Assembly (NCBI RefSeq): GCF_019145435.1
Contig: NZ_JAHSTS010000002.1
Coordinates: 2,328,001-2,392,000, forward strand
From: Pseudomonas ekonensis
GTDB lineage: Bacteria; Pseudomonadota; Gammaproteobacteria; Pseudomonadales; Pseudomonadaceae
DNA: 64,000 nucleotides
Direction of reading: 5' to 3'
The notes under the pieces were generated by a model. That model was not told the origin of the DNA. It saw nothing but the letters and a program-made list of their open reading frames with translations, and searched no databases. Below, piece after piece: positions 37,211 through 46,007 of the stretch; position 1 is the stretch's first letter; each line of letters starts with the position of its first letter. The position numbers and the translations under genes are program-made.

Positions 37211-37992
37211 GCGCGCCATTGCCCGTTCCATGTCCGCCGTCCGTTGCGCATCGCTGCGCGCAGCACCTGGGGCGTGAGCGCAAGGCCGCGCTCGGCGGCC
37301 AGCGCCACGGCGCAATCGATGAAGCGGTCGGGATCCTGCACGGCCTGCAGCGTCGCGCTGAGCGCCGGATCGTCCGCCACCTGCCGCTGAAACCGCTGCA
37401 AGGCCGTGTCTTCGGTGCCGGGGGCCGGCGTGTCCGCCAAGCCTTCGCCGATCATCCGCTCCAGCCACGGGCAGGGACGGCAATCGAGCACCAGATGAAC
37501 CCGATAGCTGCTGTCGCGGTTGTCGACCCGATGGGGCCGCGACAGGTCGAGGAACCAGCACTCCCCGGCCTGCATCGGCATGCGCTGGCCGTCCAGCCAG
37601 AAATCCACGGCGGGCGGGCTGAGCAGCGGGATGTGCAGGCGCAGATCCGCCTCGGGGCCTTCCAGGTCGTAGTCGCGGTGTTCGTGAATCTGCCCGCCCG
37701 GCCCGAGCCGCAGCAGCCGGGCGCTGACGATCTGCAACGGCAGGCCGCGCAGCGCCTGGCGCCAGCGGCGGTCGTTGAGCCAGGGCCCGCGGGGCACCGG
37801 CGCAGCCTGGCCGGGCGACAGTTCGGTGAATGCATCCGCCGCGGAGATCAGCGCCACGCCGCTCCAGTCGCCGGCAAAGTACGCGGTGTTGAAATGCCCC
37901 CGCCAGGCGCTGTCGTCAATCGCCGCCAGCGCCTGGCGCAGCAGCGGCAAATCCACCGCCACCGGCAACCGCGAGTAGGCCGGCCGGCTCAT
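37207..37992 (-). CDS. Aspartyl/asparaginyl beta-hydroxylase-type dioxygenase with Nif11-like C-terminus
   Basis: A 261-residue 2-oxoglutarate/Fe(II)-dependent hydroxylase. The iron facial triad is visible as His105-x-Asp107 (EHRDYD) and His154 (SRPHRVDN), with Arg164 likely to bind 2-oxoglutarate. Members hydroxylate Asp or Asn side chains of proteins or peptides. The last 60 residues (about 198-245: FQRQVADDPAL...LQAVQDPDRFIDCAVALAAE) resemble the Nif11 domain, otherwise known from nitrogen-fixation and RiPP leader peptides. It overlaps the sulfotransferase and follows the TolC gene after 15 bp. The likely substrate is a product of the same cluster, but this is inference. Confidence 0.82.
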   Translation of the reverse strand: MSRPAYSRLPVAVDLPLLRQALAAIDDSAWRGHFNTAYFAGDWSGVALISAADAFTELSPGQAAPVPRGPWLNDRRWRQALRGLPLQIVSARLLRLGPGGQIHEHRDYDLEGPEADLRLHIPLLSPPAVDFWLDGQRMPMQAGECWFLDLSRPHRVDNRDSSYRVHLVLDCRPCPWLERMIGEGLADTPAPGTEDTALQRFQRQVADDPALSATLQAVQDPDRFIDCAVALAAERGLALTPQVLRAAMRNGRRTWNGQWRA

Positions 37993-38007
37993 GGGGCACC
38001 GGGCGCA

Positions 38008-39522
38008 TCACTGCGCAGGGGCATGGGCCACCGGCACCGAAATGTCGCCCGAAGCCCACGCCGCTTCGCGGCTGGCCAAGGCGGTGGCGATCGACTGCAC
38101 CTGGGTCGACTGCACCTGGTCCGGCAGCGGGTCGAGCCCGGCGCTGGCGAAGATCTGGCCGTAGGCGTTGCGCAGGTCGGCGTAGGCCAGGTCGCGGCGC
38201 AGGTCGGCCTGCAGGTTGTTCAGTTCGCCCTGGATCAGATCCAGCTCGCCGATGCCGGCCGCCTGGTGACGGTTGCGCAACTGACCGACGATCTGGCCGT
38301 CGATATCCGACAGTTGCTGGCTGGTCTTGAACTGGCGCAGCGCCTCCTGATAGTTGGCGTTGGCCACGTACAGCTGGGCCAGCACCGCCACCGACATCGC
38401 CTGGCGGCGGGCGGCGGCGACTTCTTCGCCGGCCTTGGCCACGTCGATGGCCGCCGGGGCGGAGATCACGTTGAACAGGTTCCAGGTGACCTTCACGCCG
38501 TAGTCGGCCCAGCGGTCGTTCACCAGGAACGAGTTGCTGTCGTAGTGCCCGCCGGCGGAGAACTCCAGCCCCGGCAGCATGCGCAGCATGGCCTTGCGGG
38601 TCTCGGCGGCGCTGATGCGGGTCTGGTAGTCCTGCTCGCGCAGTTCCGGACGGCTGGTCAGGGCTTCCTGCTCCAGTTTGGCCATGTCGACCTTGAGTTC
38701 CGGGATCTGGTAGCCGTCGTCGGTGGCCAGGGTCAGCTCCGAGCCCATCGGCAGGTTGATCAGGGTCGCCAGTTCAGTCTTGGCCAGCGACAGCGCGCGG
38801 CGCTGCTCCTCCAGCTGGCGGGTCGCCTCGATCAGCGAGCGCTGGTAGCCGAGGGCCTGCACCGGGTCGCCGATGCGCTGGTCGCTCATGCTCTGGCTGT
38901 TGCGCCGGGCGGTGTCGACCCGGGCCATCAAGGCATCGATCTGCTTGAGCAGGCGTTCGGCGGCCATCGCCCGCCAGTAGGCCGAACGCACGTCCTGGAC
39001 GATGGTGTTGATCACCTTGCGCCGGCGCTCCTGAACGATCAGGCGCTGGTCGCCCTGCTGCTTGGCGCTGATGTAGCTGACGCCGAAGTCGAGGACGTTC
39101 CAGACCATGGTCAGGTCGGCGACGTCACGGTCGCGGTCCTGGGAGGTCGACGGTTCCAGGGACTGGGTGCCGGTGCGCACGCTCTGGCTGCTGGAGGCGC
39201 TGACGTTGTTGCGCCCCACGTAGCCGGCGTCCAGCGCCATGCGCGGCAGCATGTCGAAGCTGGCGAGGTCGAGCTGCCGCTTGGCCAGCGCCTCTTCCAT
39301 GACCTTGAGCCGGCCTTCGAGGTTGTACTTGACCGCCCGGGCCATCGCCTGGTGCAGGGTCAGCGGGCCGTGCAGCGGCTCCTGGCCCTTGTACATGTTC
39401 TGCAGATCGCTGCGGGCCCGCTGTTCGCTGACGCTGCGCTCGATCGGCTCGCTGGTGACTGCACATCCGCTGATCGCCAGCGCCAGCAGGCTGGCGCCGA
39501 ACAACTTTTGACTCTTCTTCAT
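38008..39522 (-). CDS. TolC-family outer-membrane lipoprotein
   Basis: A 504-residue outer-membrane channel subunit. The lipobox (ISGC) places the acylated Cys at residue 20, which is unusual for T1SS TolC proteins but common in OprM-type ones. Two OEP repeats are present, with long helices (about 60-260 and 280-480). ATG 39522 was preferred over an upstream in-frame TTG or GTG because it begins the signal peptide. It lies 41 bp after the giant-protein gene on the same strand, which suggests that it is that protein's exit pore. Confidence 0.85.
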   Translation of the reverse strand: MKKSQKLFGASLLALAISGCAVTSEPIERSVSEQRARSDLQNMYKGQEPLHGPLTLHQAMARAVKYNLEGRLKVMEEALAKRQLDLASFDMLPRMALDAGYVGRNNVSASSSQSVRTGTQSLEPSTSQDRDRDVADLTMVWNVLDFGVSYISAKQQGDQRLIVQERRRKVINTIVQDVRSAYWRAMAAERLLKQIDALMARVDTARRNSQSMSDQRIGDPVQALGYQRSLIEATRQLEEQRRALSLAKTELATLINLPMGSELTLATDDGYQIPELKVDMAKLEQEALTSRPELREQDYQTRISAAETRKAMLRMLPGLEFSAGGHYDSNSFLVNDRWADYGVKVTWNLFNVISAPAAIDVAKAGEEVAAARRQAMSVAVLAQLYVANANYQEALRQFKTSQQLSDIDGQIVGQLRNRHQAAGIGELDLIQGELNNLQADLRRDLAYADLRNAYGQIFASAGLDPLPDQVQSTQVQSIATALASREAAWASGDISVPVAHAPAQ

Positions 39523-39563
39523 CCCTGGATCGCCCCTTGGGTCCAACAAATGGTGTGTTGTTT

Positions 39564-42500
39564 TTATGCGCTCGGCGTTTCGCTGACGCCGATCTGCTTG
39601 AGCGCCGCCGCCAGGCTGTCGACCCGGTGCTGCTCGCTGTCCTTGAACTGTTGCAGTTGCTGGCCCAGGGTCGGCGCGCCGAATACGCCGCGCAGGCCCT
39701 GGGAAATGTCGCCGCCCTTGATCGGATGGCTGTCGAAGGCGTTGACTGCCTCGCGCTCGGCATCGCTGGCCTGGTTGTACAGGCCGGCGAAGGTGCTGCT
39801 GCCGAACACCCCGCCGTCGCCCCCGCCGAAGCCGAGGAAACCGTGGCCGGTCCCGTCGCCGTAGGTGCTGTCGCCGAACACCTGGGCGATGAAGCTGGGG
39901 CTCAGGGCGCCGCGGTTGATGAAGATGTCGCCCAGCGGGCGGATGCCGTCGCCGATCACCCGTTGCTCGAACAGCGGCGAGAAGGTCAGCGGCGAGCCGA
40001 GGTTGCCGGTGGGCGGGGCGAACACGATCGGTTGCAGCGGCACGTAAGGCGGCGGCGGTGCGGTCACCGGGTCGCTGCTGCGGAACTCAGGATCCGGGGT
40101 CACCACCACGGTGGGTGCCGTCGGCGTCGGCGGCACGGTGTTGATCACGTAGTTGCCGGACTGGCTGATGCCGCTGCCGCTGTTGCCGGACAGGTCGCTG
40201 ACCCCGGCGGCGTTGACGCTGATCGCGTTGCTGGCGCTGTTGACGTTGGCGTTCGGCGTCAGGGTCGCGGTCCAGGTCTTGCCGCCGTCGCTGCTGCTCA
40301 GGCCGGACAGGGTGCCGTTGGCCACGCTGATGTCCGCCAGGTCGAAGCCGCTGACCGCCTCGTTGAAGGTGATGGTCACCTGGGTGGTCTGGCCGATGCC
40401 CAGGTTCGGGTTGGCCACCACCACCGTGGCGGTGGGCCGCTCGGCGTCGAGGGCGTAGTTGTTCGACACCGCAACGGTGCTGCCGGCGTTGCCCGCCAGG
40501 TCCGTGACGTTGCCGGTGTCGAGGGCGATGAAGTTGCTCGGGTCGGTGACGTTCGCGGTCGGCGTGAAAGTCGCCGTCCAGGTCTTGCCGCCGTCGCTGC
40601 TGACGAGGTTGCTCAGGTCGCCGTTGGTGACGCTGAGGTCCGAGAGGTCGAAATTGCTCACCGCCTCGCTGAAGGTGAACGTCACGGTGGTGGTCTGGCC
40701 GATGCCCAGGTGCGGGTTGGCCACCACGATGTTCACCGTCGGCCGGGTCGCGTCGAGGATGTAGTTGTTGGAGATCGCGATGCTTGCGCCGAGGTTGCCC
40801 GCCGCGTCCTGCACGCCGCCGGTGTCGAGCACGATCAGGTTGGTCGCGTCGTTGACGCCGGCGGTCGGCGTCAGCGTGGCGGTCCAGGTCACGCCGCCGT
40901 CGCTGCTGCTCAGGTTCGACAGCACGCCGTTGGCGACGCTGATGTCCGACAGGTCGAAGCCGCTGACCGCCTCGCTGAAGGTGATGGTCACGGTGGTGGT
41001 TTCGCCGATGCCCAGGCGGTTGTCGGCCACCGTGATGGTGGCGGTCGGCAGCGCGGTGTCGATGGCGAAGTTGTTGGAGTCGGTGGTGCCGACGCCGCTG
41101 TTGCCCGAGGCGTTGGTCACCCCGGCGTTGTTCAGGGTGATCAGGTTGGTGGCGTCGGTGACGTTGGCGGTCGGGGTGAACGTCGCCGTCCAGGTGATGC
41201 CGCCGTCGCTGCTGCTGACGTTGCTCAACGTGCCGTTGGCGACGGTCAGGTCGCTGTTGTCGAAGCCGCTCACCGCCTCGTTGAAGGTAATGGTCACCAG
41301 CGACGTTTCACCGGCCTTGAGGGCCGTGTCGGCGACGATGACGGTCGCGGTCGGCACCAGGGTGTTCACCGTGAAGTTGGCCGAGCTGGTGGTGCCGAGG
41401 CCGGCGTTGCCCGCCACGTCGGTGTAGCCGGTGTTGTTGAGGATGATGAGGTTGGTGTTGTCGGTCACGCCCAGGGCCGGCGTGAAGGTCGCCGTCCAGG
41501 TGATGCCGCCGTCGCTGGAGGTGACGTTGCTCAAGGTGCCGTTGGGGATGCTGAGGTCGCTGTTGTCGAACCCGGTCACCGCCTCGCTGAAGGTGATGGT
41601 GACCGTGGTGGTCTCGCCCGGACGAAGGTCGGTGTCGGCGATGACGATGGTCGCGGTCGGGCGCTGGCTGTCGACCGCGTAGTTGTTCGACTGGGTGTTC
41701 CCGCTGCCGGCGTTGCCCGCAGCGTCGGCGACGCCGGTGTTGTCCAGGGTGATCAGGTTGCTGGTGTCGGTGATGCCCGCCGCCGGGGTGAAGGTGGCCG
41801 TCCAGGTGATGTTGTCCGAGGTGGTCAGGTTGCTGAGCGTGCCGTTTTCCGCGGTCAGGTCGGCCAGGCTGAACCCGGTCACCGCTTCGCTGAAGGTGAA
41901 GGTCACCGTGGTGGTCTGGCCGACGCCGAGCGCCGTGTCGGCCACCACGATGGTGGCGGTCGGCCGCTGGGTGTCGATGGCGTAGTTGTTCGAATCGGTG
42001 GTGCCGCTGCCGGCGTTGCCGACGCCGTTCTGCACCCCGGCGTTGTCCAGGGTGATCAGGTTGGTGGCGTCGGTGATGTTGGCGGTCGGGGTGAACGTGG
42101 CCGTCCAGGTGATGCCGCCGTCGGCGCTGCTCACCGCGCTCAGGGTGCCGTTGGCGACGGTCAGGTCGGCGTTGGTGAACCCGGTGACCGCTTCGCTGAA
42201 GGTGATGGTCACCAGCGAGGTGCTGCCCACGTTCAGACTGCTGTTGGCGACCACGATGGTGGCCGTCGGCACCTGCGTGTTGATCGTGAAGTTGGCCGAG
42301 CTGGTGGTGCCGCTGCCGGCGTTGCCCGCGAGGTCGGCGATGCCGGTGTTGGCCAGGGTGATCACGTTGGTGGCGTCGTTGATGCCCGTGCTCGGCGTGA
42401 AGGTCGCCGTCCAGGTGATGCCGCCGTCGCTGCTGCTCACCGCGCTCAACGTGCCGTTGGGGACGGTCAGGTCGGCGTTGGTGAAACCGGTGACGGCTTC

Positions 42501-45500
42501 GCTGAAGGTGATGGTCACCAGCGAGGTCTCGCCGGCGGCGAGGCTGCTGTCGGCCATGACGATGGTCGCCGTCGGCCGCTGGGTGTCGATGGCGTAGTTG
42601 TTCGAATCGGTGGTGCCGCTGCCGGTGTTGCCCGACGTGTCCGTGACCCCGGTGTTGTCCAGGGTGATCAGGTTGGTGGCGTCGGTGACGTTGGCGGTCG
42701 GGGTGAAGGTCGCCGTCCAGGTGACGCCGCCGTCGCTGCTGCTCACCGCGCTCAAGGTGCCGTTGGCGACGGTCAGGTCGGCGTTGGTGAAGCCGCTCAC
42801 GGCCTCGCTGAAGGTGATGGTCACCAACGATGTCTGGCCGACGGCCAGCGCGGGGTTGGCGACCACGATGGTGGCGGTCGGGCGCTGGGTGTCGACGGCG
42901 TAGTTGTTCGAGTCGGTGGTGCCGCTGCCGGCGTTGCCCGCCGCGTCGGTGACTCCGGTGTTGTCCAGGGTGATGACGTTGGTGGCGTCGGTGATGTTGG
43001 CGGTCGGGGTGAAGGTGGCCGTCCAGGTGATGCCGCCGTCGCTGCTGCTCACCGCGCTCAGGGTGCCGTTGGCGATGGTCAGGTCGGCGTTGGTGAAACC
43101 GGTGACGGCTTCGCTGAAGGTGATGGTCACCAGCGAGGTCTCGCCGATCTTCAGCGCATTGTCGGCCACCACGATGGTGGCGGTCGGGCGCGCCGTGTCG
43201 ATGGCGTAGTTGTTCGAGTTGGTGGTGCCGCTGCCGGCGTTGCCCGCCAGGTCGGCGATGCCGGTGTTGTCCAGGGTGACCAGGTTGGTGGTGTCGGTGA
43301 TGTTGGCGTTCGGCGTCAGGGTGGCCGTCCAGGTGATGCCGCCGTCGCTGCTGCTCAGGCCCGACAGCGTGCCGTTGGCCACGGTCAGGTCGGCGGTGGT
43401 GAAGCCGGTCACCGCTTCGCTGAAGGTGATGGTCACCAGCGAGGTTTCGCCGGCCGCCAGGCTCGTGTCCGTCACGACGATGGTCGCGGTCGGCCGCTGG
43501 GTGTCGATGGTGAAGTTGGCCGAGTCCGTGGTGCCGCTGCCGGCGTTGCCCGACAGGTCGACGACGCCTGTGTTGTCCAGGGTGATCAGGTTGGTGGTGT
43601 CGGTGATGTTGGCGGTCGGCGTGAAGGTCGCCGTCCAGGTGATGCCGCCGTCGGCGCTGCTCACCGCGCTCAAGGTGCCGTTGGGGATCGTCAGGTCGGC
43701 GTTGGTGAAGCCGCTCACGGCTTCGCTGAAGGTGATGGTCACCTGCGAGGTTTCGCCGACCTTGAGGGCCGAATCGGCCAGCACGATGGTCGCGGTCGGC
43801 CGCTGGGTGTCGATGGCGTAGTTGTTCGACGAGGTGGTGCCGACGCCCGCCGCGCCGTCGGAGACCGCCGTCACCCCGGTGTTGTCCAGGACGATCAGGT
43901 TGGTGGTGTCGGTGATGCCGTTGGTCGGGGTGAACGTGGCCGTCCAGGTGATGCCGCCGTCGGCGCTGCTCACCGCGCTCAGGGTGCCGTTGGCGATGGT
44001 CAGGTCGGCGTTGGTGAAGCCGGTCACCGCCCGGCTGAAGGTGATGGTCACCAGCGAGGTCTCGCCGATCTTCAGCGCGGTGTCGGACACCACGATGGTG
44101 GCGGTCGGCGGTTCCACGTACGCGGTGTTGAGGGTGCCGCCGTTGTTGAAGATCGCGGCGAAGGCCGTCGGCGACGCGCCCGTCGAGCCGCCGCCCTGGG
44201 CCGTGCCGCCCGCGCCGCTGCCGGCGGCGTTGCCGCTGATGGCGGCGAAGTTGGCGGCGGTGATCAGCACCGTGCCGCCCTGGTTCCAGATGGCGCCGAC
44301 GCCGCGCCCGGCGATCCCGCCGTTGCTGGCGTTGCTGCCCTGGCCGCCGCCGCCGCCACCGCCGCCGCCCGCACCGATGTTGTTGCTGATGACGGACGTG
44401 CCGACGATCTTCAGGGTGCCGCTGGCGGCGTTGTAGATACCGCCCGCCGCGTTGCCGCCGGCCCCGCCGACCTTGTCCCAGCCGGCTCCGCCACCGCCGC
44501 CGCCGATGGAGATCGTGCCGTTGCTGGCCGTGCCGCCGTTGCCGCCGTTGCTGTAGTAGGAAACGCCCAGGCCGCCGGTGCCGCCGGTGGTGGAACCGCC
44601 ACGGCCGCCCATGTGGGTCGCGTCGTAGCCGCCGCCGTAGCCGCCGACGCCGCCGCTGCCGGCCTGGCCGCCCAGGGTGCCGACACCGGGGCCTGCTGTG
44701 CCGCCGTGGCCGCCGCCCTGGCCGCCGATGCCACCGCCGCCGCCACCGCCGCCGCCGTAGAACGCGCCCGTGACACCGCCGCCGCCACCGCCGCCGGCCG
44801 CCGCGTTGCCGGTGACCGAAACGTTGCTGAGGGTCAGCACGCCGGCGTTGAAGATCCCGCCGCCCATGGCGCCGGTCGCGCCGTAGCCGCCGTTGCCGCC
44901 GTTGCCCGAAACCAGCCCGCGGGTGATCACCAGGCCGTCCAGCGTCACCGTGCTGCCGGAGGCGATTTCCACCACCCGCGTCTTGTACTGGCCGTCGAGC
45001 GTCACGTCGGCCACGCCGTCGTTGTTCAGGTCGCCGTCGACGGTGATGTTCTTGTTGATCAGCAGTTCGGAGGTGAGCTGCACGGTCATGCCGGAACTGA
45101 ACGTGACGATGTCGCCGTTCTGCGCCGAGGCCAGCGCCGCCCGCAGCGAGCCGACACCGGTGTTGAGGTTGTTGGTCGCGGTCCAGGTGGCCAGGCCCCA
45201 CTGGTATTCGCTCATCGACTTGGCCGACAGCACGTTGGCGCTTTCGATGGTGCCGGTGGCGATTTCCAGGTCCCAGTCGCCGCCCACGCCGGTGCGGTTG
45301 TTCGAGGCCGCCACGTCGCGTCCGGTCAGTTGAGCCAGGGAATCGACGAAGCTCAGGCCGCGGTCGCCCTCGGCGGTGTAGCAGCCGTAGATCAGGATGT
45401 CGCCGCCGACGTTCATGTCCTTGCCGATTTGCGCCAGCACCGCGCTGCGCTGGGCGACGTTGTCCGCCGACAGGTAGCTGTTGCCCAGCCACAGGTCGCC

Positions 45501-45938
45501 GGCGTTGCCGTGGGCGATGATCTGCACCGAGCTTACGCCCTGGTGCTGGTCGAGGTAGTCGGCGATCTGCTGCAGGCCGTCCTTGCCCGCGTCGAGCCGG
45601 ACCACCTGGGTGCCGGGGGCGACGCCCTGGAGCAGGCTGTCGGCGTCCTTGACCCGGGAGTCGACGAACACCACGCTCTGGCCCGGCACTGCGACGGGGC
45701 TGGCGGCCGGCGCGGCGTCGGCCTGGCCGTGGGTGTCCTTGCTGGCGACCGGGTGATCGGCGGCCGGCGCCTTGGCGGCGTCGGCGGCGGGATGGCTGTC
45801 AGCCTGGGCGGCGGTGTCGGCGACGGTCGCCGCCACGGCGCCGTCGAACAGCATGCGCGGCTCCAGCGACATGATCATCGGCGCGGCCAGCGTCCGTGCA
45901 CCCTCGGTTACCCGCGCGTGTTTCTTGCTCCACCACAT
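39564..45938 (-). CDS. Giant DUF4347 protein with 13 tandem Ig-like repeats
   Basis: A protein of about 2124 residues, probably secreted and surface-acting. Order: a short basic N-terminus with the LEPRMLFDGA motif (about 25-35) found at the start of many giant type I-exported proteins; an Ala-rich linker; DUF4347 (about 88-250; FVDSRVKDADSLLQG, then IIAHGNAGDLWLG, ILIYGCYTAEG); a right-handed beta-helix-like part; a very Gly-rich part (about 340-590, runs of up to nine Gly); 13 repeats of about 102 residues (about 608-1933), each PTATIVV...GETSLVTITFSEAV...GGITWTATFTP; and a C-terminal domain of about 190 residues without RTX nonapeptides. ATG 45938 was chosen; GTG 45947 is in frame. It sits with TolC, sulfotransferase and hydroxylase genes. 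Most likely an adhesin or biofilm-matrix protein. Confidence 0.88.
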   Translation of the reverse strand: MWWSKKHARVTEGARTLAAPMIMSLEPRMLFDGAVAATVADTAAQADSHPAADAAKAPAADHPVASKDTHGQADAAPAASPVAVPGQSVVFVDSRVKDADSLLQGVAPGTQVVRLDAGKDGLQQIADYLDQHQGVSSVQIIAHGNAGDLWLGNSYLSADNVAQRSAVLAQIGKDMNVGGDILIYGCYTAEGDRGLSFVDSLAQLTGRDVAASNNRTGVGGDWDLEIATGTIESANVLSAKSMSEYQWGLATWTATNNLNTGVGSLRAALASAQNGDIVTFSSGMTVQLTSELLINKNITVDGDLNNDGVADVTLDGQYKTRVVEIASGSTVTLDGLVITRGLVSGNGGNGGYGATGAMGGGIFNAGVLTLSNVSVTGNAAAGGGGGGGVTGAFYGGGGGGGGGIGGQGGGHGGTAGPGVGTLGGQAGSGGVGGYGGGYDATHMGGRGGSTTGGTGGLGVSYYSNGGNGGTASNGTISIGGGGGGAGWDKVGGAGGNAAGGIYNAASGTLKIVGTSVISNNIGAGGGGGGGGGQGSNASNGGIAGRGVGAIWNQGGTVLITAANFAAISGNAAGSGAGGTAQGGGSTGASPTAFAAIFNNGGTLNTAYVEPPTATIVVSDTALKIGETSLVTITFSRAVTGFTNADLTIANGTLSAVSSADGGITWTATFTPTNGITDTTNLIVLDNTGVTAVSDGAAGVGTTSSNNYAIDTQRPTATIVLADSALKVGETSQVTITFSEAVSGFTNADLTIPNGTLSAVSSADGGITWTATFTPTANITDTTNLITLDNTGVVDLSGNAGSGTTDSANFTIDTQRPTATIVVTDTSLAAGETSLVTITFSEAVTGFTTADLTVANGTLSGLSSSDGGITWTATLTPNANITDTTNLVTLDNTGIADLAGNAGSGTTNSNNYAIDTARPTATIVVADNALKIGETSLVTITFSEAVTGFTNADLTIANGTLSAVSSSDGGITWTATFTPTANITDATNVITLDNTGVTDAAGNAGSGTTDSNNYAVDTQRPTATIVVANPALAVGQTSLVTITFSEAVSGFTNADLTVANGTLSAVSSSDGGVTWTATFTPTANVTDATNLITLDNTGVTDTSGNTGSGTTDSNNYAIDTQRPTATIVMADSSLAAGETSLVTITFSEAVTGFTNADLTVPNGTLSAVSSSDGGITWTATFTPSTGINDATNVITLANTGIADLAGNAGSGTTSSANFTINTQVPTATIVVANSSLNVGSTSLVTITFSEAVTGFTNADLTVANGTLSAVSSADGGITWTATFTPTANITDATNLITLDNAGVQNGVGNAGSGTTDSNNYAIDTQRPTATIVVADTALGVGQTTTVTFTFSEAVTGFSLADLTAENGTLSNLTTSDNITWTATFTPAAGITDTSNLITLDNTGVADAAGNAGSGNTQSNNYAVDSQRPTATIVIADTDLRPGETTTVTITFSEAVTGFDNSDLSIPNGTLSNVTSSDGGITWTATFTPALGVTDNTNLIILNNTGYTDVAGNAGLGTTSSANFTVNTLVPTATVIVADTALKAGETSLVTITFNEAVSGFDNSDLTVANGTLSNVSSSDGGITWTATFTPTANVTDATNLITLNNAGVTNASGNSGVGTTDSNNFAIDTALPTATITVADNRLGIGETTTVTITFSEAVSGFDLSDISVANGVLSNLSSSDGGVTWTATLTPTAGVNDATNLIVLDTGGVQDAAGNLGASIAISNNYILDATRPTVNIVVANPHLGIGQTTTVTFTFSEAVSNFDLSDLSVTNGDLSNLVSSDGGKTWTATFTPTANVTDPSNFIALDTGNVTDLAGNAGSTVAVSNNYALDAERPTATVVVANPNLGIGQTTQVTITFNEAVSGFDLADISVANGTLSGLSSSDGGKTWTATLTPNANVNSASNAISVNAAGVSDLSGNSGSGISQSGNYVINTVPPTPTAPTVVVTPDPEFRSSDPVTAPPPPYVPLQPIVFAPPTGNLGSPLTFSPLFEQRVIGDGIRPLGDIFINRGALSPSFIAQVFGDSTYGDGTGHGFLGFGGGDGGVFGSSTFAGLYNQASDAEREAVNAFDSHPIKGGDISQGLRGVFGAPTLGQQLQQFKDSEQHRVDSLAAALKQIGVSETPSA
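40140..44115. repeat. Thirteen tandem 306 bp coding repeats
   Basis: The period is 306 bp (102 codons), with a few units 3 bp off. The repeats encode the Ig-like units of the giant protein; conserved segments recur almost unchanged at the DNA level (for example GTCCAGGTGATGCCGCCGTC). Units near the middle (about 42000-43800) are most alike, while those near 40140-41400 are more diverged, as expected if homologous recombination keeps adding or removing central copies. Confidence 0.92.
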
Positions 45939-45978
45939 GTTGCTCACCCGGACTCGAACAGTTGTTGACGCATCAATG

Positions 45979-46007
45979 AAAAACGCCGCGATCAACTGAT
46001 CGCGGCG
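45979..46007 (-). terminator. Intrinsic terminator inside the end of the proximal sulfotransferase gene
   Basis: CGCCGCGATCA (45984-45994) and TGATCGCGGCG (45997-46007) form a stem with an 11-base arm; on the minus strand a T5 run (45979-45983) follows. The sulfotransferase stop codon (45992-45994) lies inside the stem. It separates this gene from the giant-protein gene 41 bp downstream. Confidence 0.75.

Noticed and set aside
40140..44115. Regular repeats resembling a CRISPR or satellite array
   Set aside because: The period is 306 bp, the reading frame is kept, there are no short repeats with unique spacers, and no cas genes are nearby.
39537..45968. A 2143-codon open frame on the plus strand antisense to the giant protein
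   Set aside because: It mirrors the repeat gene; its His/Gly/Arg/Val-rich translation is the shadow of the high-GC codon pattern and shows no domain or ribosome site.
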